In this document: positions 1 to 12,050 of the stretch, in pieces | Position numbering within the stretch: position 1 is the stretch's first letter | Layout of the letters: every line of letters starts with the position of its first letter | NCBI GenBank assembly: GCA_000934385.1 | Contig: KN880468.1 | Location: forward strand, 90,693-154,692 | From: Cylindrobasidium torrendii FP15055 ss-10 | Lineage: Eukaryota > Basidiomycota > Agaricomycetes > Agaricales > Physalacriaceae | Reading direction: 5' to 3' | Length of the DNA stretch: 64,000 bases | The notes under the pieces: model-generated | Database searches by the model: none | What the model was told of the DNA's origin: nothing | Seen by the model: only the letters and a program-made list of their open reading frames with translations | Program-made: the position numbers and the translations under genes

Positions 1-850
1 CCATACCCATCACACAAAGTTAGTGAATCAACCGTAAGTTGCATGGATGTACGGGGGTACACTGCAAGGAGACTCGTCATCATAGTGCTAGTAGGATTAA
101 AGAGCGTCCTGCCGCCTGATGTTATCCATCCTAGGACACACGCGGGGCCTCAATCCGACACAGTCCTTGAAATGAAGTCAAGATGGATCTTACACTCGAC
201 ACCCACAAAGATCTCCCGCAAGCCATCCGTCCATTCGTAAGCGCTCAGTCTCTCACCGAGCGGCCTCGCACGTCGGTAAGATCTGTAATACGAAAACATA
301 AGTATGAACAAAATCTTAATCAGTGCCCCTCAAATATCACGATGCTCGTGTTATGCTTTCATATAAATCCATGATATAAAAGTCGACTACATATGCTGAT
401 TGAGCAAGAAGCGCCGTGGATCCCCCTCACACGGGCATACACCATCTTTATGGGAAACCGCGGTGACCACGGAGCACCGTGTTGAGGAATGGTCAGGACT
501 AGCGCGCGTTACATTGATTGTTACTATACAAGCCTATTCCTGGCGTGAAGTACGCATAAGGCTCAGAGGACAGTGCAATGTTTAATCACTTACATAAGGG
601 GTCTCAGATACTGTACGTATGAACGAACATACAACGCCTGTCCAAAGCACTCTACGACGGACTCTCCTGACATCCGACAAAGGATTGCCCAGGCACGCTT
701 GTAACAACGTGATTGCCATTGTCTATGACTTACATAAGCCAAATCGTAGCCTAAGGCAGGTTTTTAAGATGGACCGTAATCGTACTGTGAAAATTATCGA
801 ATGTTTCGAAACTGGCCTCGAAAACTTGTCAAATCTGAAGCGGGGAAGTA
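1..850. other. no gene recognised
   Basis: Several short open frames occur on the plus strand but none shows a recognisable motif, a plausible intron chain or a composition that sets it apart from its other frames. I see no repeat structure here. It may be intergenic sequence or old decayed material. Confidence 0.5.
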
Positions 851-2221
851 TCAATTATCTATGGTATTGAGATCTGAGGCTGCTATGAGTGGATAAACAG
901 CATGACATCGACTGCCGCATTCTCCTTCATCGTAAGCACCAGGTACTGGGGCAGGCATGTCGCTGAAGAACTTCTTTGTTACCTTCGGGAAGGCGACCGC
1001 GAATAGCCACCGGTCCAACTCTTCCACATTGCCTGGACGCAACACAATGGCGTCGATGGACGGGAGTGAAAAATATCTGCCCTTCCACTTGAGATACCCA
1101 GCGCACGAGGCTAAGGCATCGTCTAGAACTCGCAGTTCTGCTTCGCAACGGTCGTAAAGGTGGGGAGAATAGACGGTGTATGAGACATCGATATTGACTT
1201 TTTGGATTTGAATCGTGCGTAAGCTGGATGCAAGAGAGTTGATGGGGCCGGAAAGTAAAAGGCAGATTGTCGCAGAGAAAGATATTAACGACGGTGGCAA
1301 GACAAGTGCGGTATCTGGTGACAATGGTCATATCACAGCTGTATCACAGAGATAGACCGTAATGAGGAAAAGGCACGTACCAGAAAAGCTGATTCCAGAT
1401 AGTTGTAAATGTCTAAGAGTCGAGGACCATCGTACGAAAAGCCTTCCTAGAGTAGGCTCTAGGCCTGTTGAAAACAACCTTGGTGAAGTATCGAGAGCGA
1501 AGTCCTCGACGTTGGGAAACAAGTTCAAGTCGGCAACTAGACCCAAGATCTCGAGCTCTCTCGCCCACGCGCCGGATATGTGCAATAGCTTCAAGCGCGA
1601 ATTGGGAACAGCGACAGTCGCTGTGGGCACCGGGGGATCCGGCCCTTCAAAAGAGCCCTCGTTATCGTTATTGGGGCGGAGGCTCAGTTCCTCGAGTGAA
1701 CTTAACATCCCGAGGTAATGGAAAAGCCACATGGGGTCGACAAACGCGTAGTTGGACAAGTGCAACACCTTGAACCGCGGCGCGCGTAGTGCATCATGTA
1801 GCACAGCCAATGTTCGCGGTACCTTTGGGACAACGTGCGAGGAGATTGCGATGAAATGCAGTGTATCTGCGGCTGTCGTGAGGGTGATCAACTCAGCGAG
1901 GTTTTCGCATATAGTGGGTTCAGTGATCCAACCGCCGCCCTCCAAGAAAACATCGCCGAAGGTGATCTGGCGAATGTAGGACGCAAGAGACGGCGCAGCG
2001 CGTATGAGCGCAAGAAGTGACTCAAGTCTCGTACGGAGGGAGGACTCCTTGGCCAATATGATGTGTTGGAAGCGCGCGGCACGAATATCGTTCTGTGTTT
2101 CTCGCCACAAGAGCGCAAGTGAGGATAGACTAGTCCTATCGGCATCATCGTTGATGAGCACCGCTGCGATGGCAATCTTCAATTCGGGAGGGAGATCCAA
2201 TGCGTGCTTTGAGGATGTCAT
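851..2221 (-). CDS. F-box-like protein, paralogue 1
   Basis: Two exons, 2221-1381 and 1314-851, joined by a 66-nt phase-1 intron (GTACGTGCC donor, CACCAG acceptor), give about 434 residues. The start is the ATG of MTSSKHALDLPPELK; LPPELK at residues 9-14 is the usual opening of a fungal F-box-like motif, and the rest alternates Leu-rich segments as leucine-rich-repeat-like substrate domains do. If the family assignment holds, it would bind Skp1 and act as a substrate receptor of an SCF ubiquitin ligase; no substrate can be read from the sequence. A second copy of the same family lies at 30773-32158 with an intron at the same place and phase and the shared C-terminal block AFPKVxKKFFxDMP. The F-box itself is weak, so F-box-like is as far as I would go. 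Confidence 0.75.
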
Positions 2222-2903
2222 TCTGGCATGAAGCAAGAAGAGTAACCCTAACCTATACGCGTTCGATCGTGATGCATGTGCGTGATGAACGACAAGGCTT
2301 AGGCGGCCGTAACGGCCGGAGTGGCACACATTCTCCTTTGCTAGCCAATGGCGATAGCATATTGAATTCTCAGTCAGGCTGCATTGTACTCTTCTGGACA
2401 CTAGCTAAACCTGAATTTCGTCTGTAGCGAAAGCCAGTGGATAATGATCATTAAGTAGAAGGACAGCTATTGAAGCACTCCAGTTTCATCTTGGGGTGAG
2501 TATTGGTATTCATCCTAGAACTTCAAGAAGCACGTTTTGACAGTGAACAGCTAAGAAAGACGTTCTATAAACACTGCTCAATGCAATGGTTTGATGATGA
2601 ATCATCCACATTGACAACGTTGACTCGACTAGCGCTCATGTATGTGCTTCGAGAAACCGAATGTGAGGTCAAAAGGCAATCAACTGCACTCTTCGTCAAA
2701 TGCTTATGTCTTAGCTGCATCACTTTACTTGAACGATGCACAAGGAAATGCTTCTCATCGTATCACCCAAGGTAGCCAAGCTGAGGCACCTCGACACTGT
2801 GAGCCAGATTCCATAGGATAGCAATGCTCGCCTCGTGCTTGGCCTTGCCAAACACACATAGGGTTCCACAAAGCAGCTATTTGAACGGTACATAACTCAC
2901 AAC
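2222..2903. other. intergenic, no gene recognised
   Basis: Upstream region of F-box-like gene 1 and downstream region of the FAH-family gene. One 90-residue plus-strand frame (2503-2775) has no recognisable feature. Apart from the telobox-like motif I see nothing. Confidence 0.4.
2237..2254 (-). promoter_or_regulatory. telobox-like motif upstream of F-box-like gene 1
   Basis: The 18-bp string GAAGAGTAACCCTAACCT lies 16-33 nt upstream of the start codon. On the gene strand it contains TTAGGGTTA, one and a half telomere repeat units. The identical 18 bp lies 25-42 nt upstream of the paralogue at 32158. Fungal Tbf1/Teb1-type Myb proteins are known to bind such motifs in promoters; a role here is inference from conservation between two diverged copies. 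Confidence 0.4.
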
Positions 2904-3973
2904 TCAGTTATCTGGGTTAAATGTGTACAAGCCGCCCTCACGCTTGGCCACTGAGAAGAAAAGCTTGGACAGCACGGGGCCAGAGGGAATAGACAGCGAG
3001 CATTCGACTTTGTCGCCTGGCGCCACCGACCCGACGCCAGCTGGCGTGCCCGTCAAGAGAAGATCTCCTTCCTTCATGATGGGTTAGCGACTAAGGCTCA
3101 GACGACAAGAGAATGGGAATGCAACCTACCTCGAGCGTCATGATAGACGAAACGTACTCAATAAGACGAGGAATGGGAAAGATCATGTCGGATGTGTTTC
3201 CATCTTGCTTAGTGACCCCATTAATCTACAGAAATTGACATAGTCAGCCTCGGCGGCGCATCAACCTCAGGACACATACGTCCAGGGTAAGACGCAGATT
3301 ACTAGGGTCAATGCTAGCGGACTTGGGAATGAATGCTCTGCGTTGTATACGTCGGTTAGCATGCATAGGACAGACAGCTCGTGAATGGGACTGCCACATA
3401 CCCGACGGGAGTGAAGGTGTCAAAGCCCTTTGGCGCGGACCACGGAAGCCCTTTACGCTTCATCTTTGCCTGCAAGTTGCGCGCAGTCATATCGACGGCC
3501 AAGGCTTGGCCAGTATGAGGCGTGCCCAGTAGGATAAGGTTCTGAGGGACGAACCGTAACCAGACACATAGGCCTCGGCATGGGCTTGGGGAATATCCCT
3601 GCCAGACTTTCCAATTACAACGCCGAGCTCGACTAGTATATGTACTAAGCCGAGAAAGATAGGGAATGACAATAGAACTACGGACCTTCATGATGAGCGT
3701 CGATGCCAGGAGGGACTTGGACGACACCTCCAGAGCCAAGGAATGTCCCTGTTGGCTTCAGGAAGAAAAATGGCTCCTTTCGAGAGAGTCACATTCCGTT
3801 GCATTTCGGAATAATATGAGATGGGACTGGACCTTTGGGACAGCGTTGGACAACTCCTTGGCGTGTTCAGCATAATTGCGTCCAATCGCAACGATCTTGA
3901 GAATCGTCAACACGTGGTTATTGCATTGTTCTAACCCACTTGCCTTGTTTCCGCTACGAAAGAAGGAGGACAT
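2904..3973 (-). CDS. fumarylacetoacetate-hydrolase-family protein (FAHD1-like)
   Basis: Eight short exons can be joined into one FAH-fold enzyme of about 220 residues. It opens with [10 protein letters not shown] followed by [15 protein letters not shown], then [12 protein letters not shown], the metal-site region [17 protein letters not shown], then [56 protein letters not shown] and PGDKVEC. This order and spacing is that of the small acylpyruvase / oxaloacetate decarboxylase group (FAHD1), which hydrolyses acylpyruvates or decarboxylates oxaloacetate with Mg2+, often in mitochondria. No obvious targeting peptide is seen. Exon 1 is only about 30 nt long, and its intron seems to use a GC donor (GCAAGT), since that join restores the family's K-IVAIGRN sequence. 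All other introns are GT-AG and 50-70 nt. The stop is TGA at 2904-2906. Confidence 0.88.
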
Positions 3974-4345
3974 GACTTTGCGAATATAACTAGGCAGAGT
4001 TTGTTCGGGAAAGCGCGTTTGCCAAGAGTGACGCCATCACCTGCTTTGATCGGAAACAATGCCGGAACTCGGCGCGCCACACTGACCATTCCTCTTCTCA
4101 TCAAACGATGAACAAGAATTCTGTTTCTCAATTGCAAAGCTTCTTTATTTGAATCCAAAATCAAGTTTTCCAAGATTGCGGAGGGGCTGAATTGACTTTC
4201 AAGGCGTCATGTCTTCGCCGGTGCCGGCTTGGCACTTCCTTGGCTTGGCCGTATGCCCAGAGGCTTGGTCTATGTCTTTCTCTTCTCATATAAACCACCG
4301 CGTCGGTCTCTCGTTTTTCTCTGTCCGACGCCCACTTCGACGAAC

Positions 4346-5217
4346 ATGTCCGATTCCGATAATGAGTCTTCCAGGTTCGTTGTTCTCCATCTCCCATCTT
4401 TTTCACACGCTGACCGTCCTCTCAGCAGCTCAAATTCTCATCTGGGGCGCTCATGGGAAATCGCAGTAATCACAGTCACCAGTACGCCGCCCTTACAGAC
4501 CTGTGGCCCACTCGCTAATCGCCCCTCGCATAGTCGTTGTCATCCTTGGCGTTGTCGCCACCACCATATTCTCAGTCCGACGGAGACAAAGGCGCAAACT
4601 GGCAGCACAGCTACAGCACGACCTCGAGCGGGCCAACGGAGTATCGGGGACGCGTGAAAAGAGCAGGAGCAGAAGCAGAAGCAAACACCAGTCTCCCGTC
4701 CGCAAAGTGCGTTTTCTTTTGCAAACCCATAACCTCTTGCCAAGACCTGTCACTGACGCCGCTGCTAGCCCCCTCCTGTGCATCACTCCTCCAACTCTAG
4801 CCGTCACTCCCGAGAGCACCGTCATTCCCACAGAGATTCCAGGGACGAGCCCAAGCCGACGCGGTATTACTGGGAATCTCGCTGAAGTTGTGGCCATCTC
4901 GTTCCGACTGTACACCTCACTTCGCCGGAGGGCCCTTTGGGTGCGTTCGCTATCCCCATCACCATCCCATCATTATTCTTACCATCCATCCTCTAGCTCT
5001 CCGTCGAACCTAACGTCTGCACTCCAAGCCATGGCTCACACGCGGACGCGCAGTGCGCGCCAAGCCTCGCGGGTCTCGGTCTCTTAGGCTGCAGTTCTCC
5101 ACCGAGCAAGTTCATTCCAGCGCAGATGTCATCTCGGGAACGTCGCGTCAGCAGGCATAGACGAACGTCTACGGGAGGTAGACTTGTACGACTATCTTAT
5201 TGCTTTTCTTATTAAGC
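4346..5217 (+). CDS. possible spliced gene with Ser/Arg-rich region (unrecognised)
   Basis: A start MSDSDNESS at 4346 is followed by a GTTCG donor, and several intron-like blocks (for instance a 70-nt GTAATC...CATAG and a 63-nt GTGCGT...GCTAG) connect open frames down to about 5217. One frame gives an SR-rich stretch (REKSRSRSRSKHQSPVRK, then HSREHRHSHRDSRDEPK ending at a TGA), another gives SPPPYSQSDGDKGANWQ and a tail with SSRERRVSRHRR. I could not find one set of joins that keeps both, so the exon structure and even the reading frame are uncertain. Ser/Arg-rich proteins often act in splicing or nuclear organisation, but no RRM or other domain is visible. It may be a real lineage-specific gene or a decayed one. 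Confidence 0.3.
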
Positions 5218-6624
5218 GCGTATACATACTACTCTACTGTGTTCCAGAAGGGGTAATGGAACGCAGTGAATATACCTTCTTCCCTTTTTTGAAGTTGCCG
5301 CTGGATTTGTGTGTCCACTATGATACCTTGTGTTGGACGATAGTACACCGTGGGCTATCATTGGCAGGTGAATTTTTGACCTCGAGCTTCTTCCTTGCCT
5401 TGGCGGGGTTTCTCCACGCCTAATCAGCGTCGTTGTTGCGGTACCTAGTAAGACTTATATAGGCTCATGCTTCTTAAGTTGGCCAGCTCTAGAACGACTT
5501 CTTGGCGCGGATTGATGAAATGGCATGCTCGTGAAGACAAGGCAGAGATGCTATAGGGTAGGAAGCGATGCCGTCGCGGCTAACTTAGACAGTGCTGTAT
5601 GGAACCACATCCTATCGGATGCTCCTCCACCAGTGAAGGGGTTGTCTTGGAAGTTCGGATGGCCGCCACAGTCGTGAATAGTTGTACTGTTTTTGTCGAG
5701 TCCTGCCGCCCATGGAAGAGCTAAAAGTGAGAGTGCACACGTGAAGAATGGTTCTACTATTAGGGATACCAATATTCTGCATGAACTTCGCCATCAGACT
5801 CTCTGCGGTTGGGTGAACCCCAGTGAGGTAGCTACACTCACATACTTGAGCTCTCTCTCGCGATAATAGGTGGTAGAGGGAGATATCTGGTAACCACATA
5901 TACCCACGGCATATCGAAGCTCGTTGAGTATGAAGACTAGAAGAATCACACGTGACCGTGATATGCCGATGTGGCCAAGTTCCAACACAAACGCTTACCA
6001 CGCTCGAAGTTACTACATAGAGATTGCTGCTCTTAATATCTTTGATCAAGTCCCCCAGGCATCATGATGACACCGTTCCTGCGATGTTTGCAGGTCAAAA
6101 TTTATGGTCTTTCACTTGTCCTATACGCTGAATTCAAATCGCTCAACTCACATCTGCAGCACCGCTGCCTCGCCATTGATTAATTTTCTTGCTACTTGGA
6201 TATCGGTGAGACCGACGGTTTTGTTGAAATACTCACGCTTTTATTGACCATCAAATGTGCATCGGGCCGCCATCCGCCCTCGGCGGCTTTTGGCTGGTAA
6301 AGATCTCTCTCGTCTTGCCAGCGGCAGGTCCTGGCGGGTCACTGAGGCCAGCGAAAAGTTACTATCTGGACTACATAACTCGTTGAATTGTGAACCGTTG
6401 GGATATGCCTGAATGCTTACAGCCTCTGCAAGGGCCTCGCACTTTTCAGTGCTCACCGCCTCGTCCGACGAATGGGTCCATCACGCAAATCTACGTCCAC
6501 TTGAAACACTCTTGTATTGGCGGCGCCGCTCGGTGTATCATCATTTTGGTCTCTCCTTTCACCTTCATCTTGGGTCGCCGCTTGGCGCGCATTTTATCAT
6601 CCCTTCTCTTCAAATTATTGCACA
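5218..6624. other. long region without a supportable gene
   Basis: Minus-strand frames at 5551-6049 include hydrophobic stretches and might be the remains of a multi-pass membrane protein, but the frames are broken and no confident join was found. The stretch 6240-6470 has a short minus-strand frame without features. The last 150 bases hold the promoter and 5' leader of the membrane-protein gene at 6625. Confidence 0.35.
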
Positions 6625-8191
6625 ATGTTGCCCTCTTCAACTTCTTACCTCTACTATTCATTCTTCGCTGCCAGTCTCCTTGTTCTGCCCGGCGCCCAAG
6701 CAGACCGCACCAACAGGACAATCGACGACACGAATGGGGACAGCGATTCCGGCAAGGTTCCCATCTACAATCCGTCAGAGGCATGGGCTGGTTTGGATTG
6801 CACTGGTTGCGCTATCAGGCCGGACAGAAGTCTCGTTTTCGATAGGACGTTGACGGCTGCTACCTATAACCCGGACATGGATTCGATGGACGTTACATTC
6901 TCGTTTACTGGTGCGTGGTGAATTGAATTCCGATGGTAGCGTTGCTGATGTCTGGTAGGCACGGACATCTGGGTATACTTCGTCCTAGCCAATGACCAAG
7001 GGAACGGCGTCACAACGAGTACCGACTGCAACTTCACCCTGGATGGGAAACTCGCTGGACACTTCCAACATGCACCCACCAATTCCACTGCATTAGAGTA
7101 CAACACCCTTGTTTTCGCCGCAAATGGGTTGAAGCAACAAAGTCACGACCTCATCATCAGCACCTCTGGGATCCAAGAAAACCAGTGGGTCGCATTTGAC
7201 CGGGCCATCTACACGTACGAGCATTGCCCAGTTGCCATATGCAGCCCTAATTCATGTCTGCAGGTTCGATAGCGACGCAGCGTCCAGTAGCAGTGGCACG
7301 ACCAGTGGCAGCTCTCCCACGAATACATCCAACCCAAGTACCGACAGCAACAACAAGACTGGTCCCATTGTTGGAGGCGTCATCGGTGGTCTGGTCGGCC
7401 TTGCCGGCATCGCTCTCGCCCTGTTCTTCTTCATGAAACGGCGCCGCCAGAAACGCAATACGTACAACATCGAAATTGACGGCGACGACCCCAAACCACC
7501 GCACGGCATGTCTTCGCCATTCGAGCGATATGGCTCGCAGCCCATGGCACAATCCCAGACTATCGTTCCTCTCACTGCCAACTACGCCTCCGATTCCGAC
7601 TTTTCTCATCCAGACTCGACTACCCCGTATGCGTCCACCGCTTACAGGCCGCCAAACGCGCATCAGGGCAACATGTACGTTATGAATCCCGATTCTCCTG
7701 GATACTCTGCCCGCACCGAGTCCGAGCGTCCATCAACAGATGACATGACGCACCGCCCGCCTGGAGCTGCCCCACCTTCGACAATAGCTGCATCCTCTAC
7801 AGGGTCCACACTGGAGGACGAAGCAGAGCTACGCCGAAAACGACAGCGCGCACTGCAAGACCAAATGCGGACCATCCAAGCAGAGCTTTCTGCACTGTCG
7901 GCGCAACAAGCCGGCCAGCCGCGGTTTGAGGCTTCGAGCGGTGCAGGAAGGGAGTCATCGGAGCTCAGGGATTTGAAGGGGCAGATATCAACGATGCGCG
8001 GGCAGTTGAAGGCATTGGCGACATCGCAGCAGTCAGCGTGGGCACAAGGGTTGTCGAACGAGCCGCCTCCAGGGTATACGCCTGCGCCGGAGAATGCTAC
8101 TTCATCGTTGGCCGAGCCACTGCCAGTACGACGAGAGAAGTCTCCCATGGGTGGACAGGGCACGCGAATGTTTGTTGTTTCGCACGACTGA
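6625..8191 (+). CDS. single-pass membrane protein, family member A
   Basis: Three exons, 6625-6910, 6959-7214 and 7264-8191, give 489 residues. Order of parts: a signal peptide (residues 1-25, ending near GAQA), an extracellular module with NRTIDDTNGDS, two Cys in DCTGC, WVYFVLANDQ and a closing FDRAIYT, then a Ser/Thr-rich stalk, a Gly-rich transmembrane helix (VGGVIGGLVGLAGIAL), a basic stop-transfer KRRRQKR, and a long cytosolic tail with a predicted coiled coil (ELRRKRQRALQDQMRTIQAE) and PPPGYTPAP near the end. This architecture is common in Agaricomycetes and no function is established that I know of; a cell-surface sensor or adhesion role is inference. PPGY fits the PPxY motif recognised by WW domains. 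It heads a cluster with genes B, C, D and E, which share intron positions and phases. Confidence 0.85.
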
Positions 8192-8782
8192 GGGTATACC
8201 TTTCGTATCACCGCGCTTATGGCGGACGGATCATTCATATTTATTGGTGTAAAGGTCGTTTTATTACTTACTCTAACATGACAGAGTGTACATTGTTTTT
8301 CATCCAGAAGGCGCCTCGGTTTGCGCGTAACGGGATGGTGAGCATTAAGTAAGTATGGTGAGATGATACCGTTCCTTGCATATCAATGTCATCTGTAGCA
8401 GCTGTCGGGCGACATTGTCTGCCGTACCTAGGCTGTGATACTGTGTTGCGCGGTGTCTCTGCGCTGTCTCTGCGCAATGGTCGGTTTGCAAAAGCACGGA
8501 TGTATCCAAGTTGGTGCGTGGTGTATCTTATAGCGTGAACTCGTTTGCCTATACTGTTATGAAAACATCTAGAGTTAGACGCTGGCCCAGTACTTAGGTG
8601 AAGATGCTACACACCGCCTTCGTGTACCAAAGTGTGATAAACGTTTAGACTTCACTGTCGACACCGACGATTGCCTGTTTCGAGTGTTACTATCCGCATC
8701 AAACTGGCTCTCTTTGCTGAGGGATCAAAGCATCATATTAGTTCACGTTCATCGTTCGTGCACTCTTCTTCCTTCACTTTCC
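8192..8782. other. intergenic between membrane-protein genes A and B
   Basis: No open frame with features. The last 60 bases are pyrimidine-rich, as expected for the leader of the gene at 8783. Confidence 0.5.
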
Positions 8783-10029
8783 ATGTTCATACAGTCTAAC
8801 TTTCGCTTCATTTTTCTTTTCCACACCTTCCTTTGGAGCGTAGCCGCGGTCGCTGAGAACAGGACTATTGATGATCGAAATGGCGATAGCCATACCTCTG
8901 AGAAGCCGAGATACAGTCCGGACAACGTGTGGGATGGCAAAGGCTGTACTGAATGCACCATCTCTCTGGACGAAAGCAGGGCGCACGATGGAGACTGGAG
9001 CGCTGCAACTTACAGGCCCAGTGAGATGAGTTCGCTCAATATATCATTTCCATTCGAGGGTGCGTGGCCGAGTACAATGGGGTTATATTTGTTTTGCTCA
9101 CGTTTGCCAAGGTACATCCCTGTATGTCTACTTCATTCTCGCAAATGACCAAGGGGTCGGGATCACAGAGTATACAGCGGTCAACTTCACGCTCGACGGG
9201 CGACATGACGGGAACTTTACGCATTTGCCTCAGACCGGGAAAGGACTGCAGTACAACGCGTCTGTGTATTCAGTAACGGGCTTGCCACAAGCTCGGCATG
9301 ATTTTCTCATCGACACATCCGGTCCCACGATAGCGTGGCTCAACTTCGACTACGCGATTTACACGTGAGTCCTAACTATCGATAGCCCATGTATTCACGC
9401 TCACATGTATCAGATACGACGACTCTTCTGAACCGAACTTCGCACCCAAGGCTGGACATCCCAAGAATACTACAACCGAGACTGGCAGCAATGCCAATAG
9501 TACCCCAAATCCACAGATCGATGACCACGTCGAAACGCCTGTTGGTACCATCGTCGGGGTCTCCATAGGCGGAGTCGTTCTTCTGAGTCTCTGCGCTCTT
9601 CTGATGCGCTACTACTTCATACGACGAAAAACTACTCCCGCGATCTTTCCCTTCTTCATAAACTCGCCAAGGCAAACGCATCCGACGCACAGTACTACTG
9701 AATCTCGCTCCCTACCTTCATTCAATGCCCCAAGCACGACTGGACCATCCTTCAATACGCCGAGGGATCGCAAAGTGCGAGCTCCATCACGACCACCCCA
9801 AGCGCATGTCGAAAGCAACACCGTAGTGGACGCTCGTCCACTCCCAGAGCCAGAAACAGACCAGTGCCAACAGTTCCGTCTGCAAATGATGAGGATTGAG
9901 GAAGCGATGTCTGCTCTTCACACGATGGAAACAGTGCATCATGTTCCGCTGGCTGGTAGGCCATCAAATGATCTACCTCCGGGTTACACGCCGACGCCTA
10001 CTGGTATTACACAGCCGATGCCTTCATAG
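8783..10029 (+). CDS. single-pass membrane protein, family member B
   Basis: Exons 8783-9059, 9112-9364 and 9414-10029 sum to 382 codons including the stop. The start MFIQSNFRFIFLFHTFLW gives a signal peptide ending before AENRTIDDRNGDS. The extracellular module carries CTEC, YVYFILANDQ and FDYAIYT; the transmembrane helix is GTIVGVSIGGVVLLSL followed by RRK; the cytosolic tail ends in NDLPPGYTPTPTG. The second exon is 253 nt, identical in length to exon 2 of D and of restored E. Ectodomain identity to D and E is higher than to A. An upstream in-frame GTG at 8684 is not a likely start. Role unknown; PPGY again offers a PPxY motif. Confidence 0.85.
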
Positions 10030-10415
10030 TAAGCGGGGGGCGCGAGCTTCTGGTTGCAGATACAGGTCCGGGGACTACGATTTGGCTCGCGCTGAAGATA
10101 TGATAGAGAGTAGGACTATACGCTTTCGTAGAAAAAGAAGTAAATAACGTTAACTTTGTATCATGTCGGCATAGCTTTCGGCATCCCATCAGGATCATGA
10201 TCCGGGTTGATTTCAAACAATGGTATTGTTCGATCAAATCACGAACTTGATGACGCAGCAAATGGTTGCGCTGGCATAGCTTTCTGTATCAATTTTTTTG
10301 CTGAGTTCGATGTAGCAGCAGACCGTCCGTTGCGACCTTCCTTCAATCTTCCTTTCTTCCCACCAACTCATCTGGCCATTGTTCTTTTCACGCTCTTGGC
10401 CTTATTTAAACTATC

Positions 10416-11677
10416 ATGTCAACTATCACGCCAGCGAATGCCATTAACATAACCATCGACGACACTTACGGGGACAGCGAGACTGGTGCTGTACCGATAT
10501 ACAGCCCGGTCAACGCGTGGGATGGAGCCGACTGCATGAAATGTGCCATCCAGCCGGACGCAAGCAAGGCGCATGACGGCTCTTGGTACGCCGCCACATA
10601 CAATAAAGGTATGGAGTCTCTTAACATTTCTTTCTCCTTCGAAGGTGCGTGGGTCTGCTTTATTTCGGGGAAGACTTGTACTGAAAAATAGGATGTACGA
10701 TAGGTACAGCGCTTTATGTCTACTTCATCCTCGCCAACGATGAAGGTGTAGGCATAACTACCACAACGGCAGTCACCTTTACGCTTGATGGTGTCCCGGA
10801 CGGGGACTTTACGCATATACCGTTAGATGCTGAAGGTCTGCAATACAATGAGCTGGTGTATGCCAGGACGGGTCTGAACCAGGAGTGGCACGACTTCCTT
10901 ATCAGCACTTCGGGCTTTCCTGGGGATGATTTTGTGAATTTTGACTACGCACTTTACACGTGAGCTTTTTTTGTCTATGTTTCGATATGTACCAACTTGG
11001 GAACTTCCAGCTACGAAGAAGAGCCTTTGCCAGACTCGGTTTTGAGCACCGAGGAATTTTATACCGTATTTGGTTCGACGGTCACCGAAGCCAAGACCAG
11101 ACCCACTACGCTCACGACCGCATCACAGCCTTCTGCCACAGTAGCTGTGACCTCGTCTGCCGCTCAACACACCGGTATTATCATCGGGACAGTCATTGGC
11201 TGCGTCCTTGCTCTTTCCATGATTGGCGCACTGGTGTGTTTCTACCGGTCACGAAGAAATCGCAAAAACTACTCAAGACGTCCTAGCGGCGCTGAGTCCT
11301 ACTTTATGCATACTTCCGCCGGTCCCTCGGAGCGCACAGTCCCGATGGAAGGGGTTTCCTACTACGACCCCGCGCAGAAGACACGTTCCGCGCCGCCGGA
11401 GGTTTCCCGATGGTCCTCGAACTCGAGCCTCATTATGCAGCCAGTGACTCGCCAACCACAACGCAGGAAGCCTGACTCGGATGCCACCAACTTTAATCGA
11501 CCTCCTCCGAGTCGCGTCAGCTTCACTCCTCCCCGAAAGGGCTCTGCTACACCCTCAACTCCAACGCCAGCTTCTCGCTCACGGCTCTCTATCATGGGTA
11601 TGCGCCATCAGAGACAGCACGCACTTCGCAAACAAATTCTCAAAATTCAGCACGAGATGGCTACTCTACCCAATTGA
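10416..11677 (+). CDS. single-pass membrane protein, family member C (atypical ends)
   Basis: Exons 10416-10644, 10704-10959 and 11011-11677 give 383 residues. It keeps the ectodomain (NITIDDTYGDS, DCMKC, YVYFILANDEG, FDYALYT), the transmembrane helix (GIIIGTVIGCVLALSMIGAL) with RSRRNRK, and a tail with a helix (RQHALRKQILKIQHEMATL) that aligns with the coiled coil of A. Two things are odd. The first ATG in frame lies only ten codons before the conserved NITIDD, so no signal peptide is encoded, while a hydrophobic run (HLAIVLFTLLALFKL) sits just upstream in the neighbouring frame. The protein also stops right after the coiled coil and lacks the PPGY tail of A, B, D and E. It may be a decaying copy, or the start may be upstream with an unseen intron. 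Confidence 0.7.
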
Positions 11678-12050
11678 CGTCGAGGGAGGCAAATCAAAGA
11701 ATGGAGGCATATGATATCATTCTAGCATGCATCGGGGCTATATGCAGTTTTGTGGGGATCAATTCAGACTTTGACTGTTTGTTGTTCTTGGATCTTTGCG
11801 CTCGGTTTGGGCGCGACATCGTATATATTTGCATTATTGCGTGTATGAAATTTTCTTGGATATATTTACTAGTTAAATTCAGGGTATGCATGGCGCCTGA
11901 TTTTCGTTTGAACCACTGCACCAAATTGTGGCGGGCATAACATGTGACCGAAGTGCCGGCGGCGTCTATACCATGAGCGCGGGGTAGCGACGCCTCGTTA
12001 GACACGAACGACCATCTCGCGGACAACTGGCCATTTTCATTATCTCTAGA
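11678..12050. other. intergenic
   Basis: AT-richer spacer between gene C and the cupin gene. No coding frame or repeat seen. Confidence 0.5.

Noticed and set aside
4503..5087. Long frame with IVVVILGVVATTIF as a membrane protein
   Set aside because: The start lacks an upstream leader, and intron-like blocks interrupt it; too uncertain to call separately from the SR-rich locus.
5551..6049. Possible multi-pass membrane protein on the minus strand
   Set aside because: Hydrophobic pieces in two frames, but no joins that keep phase and no motif; listed only as gene-free region.
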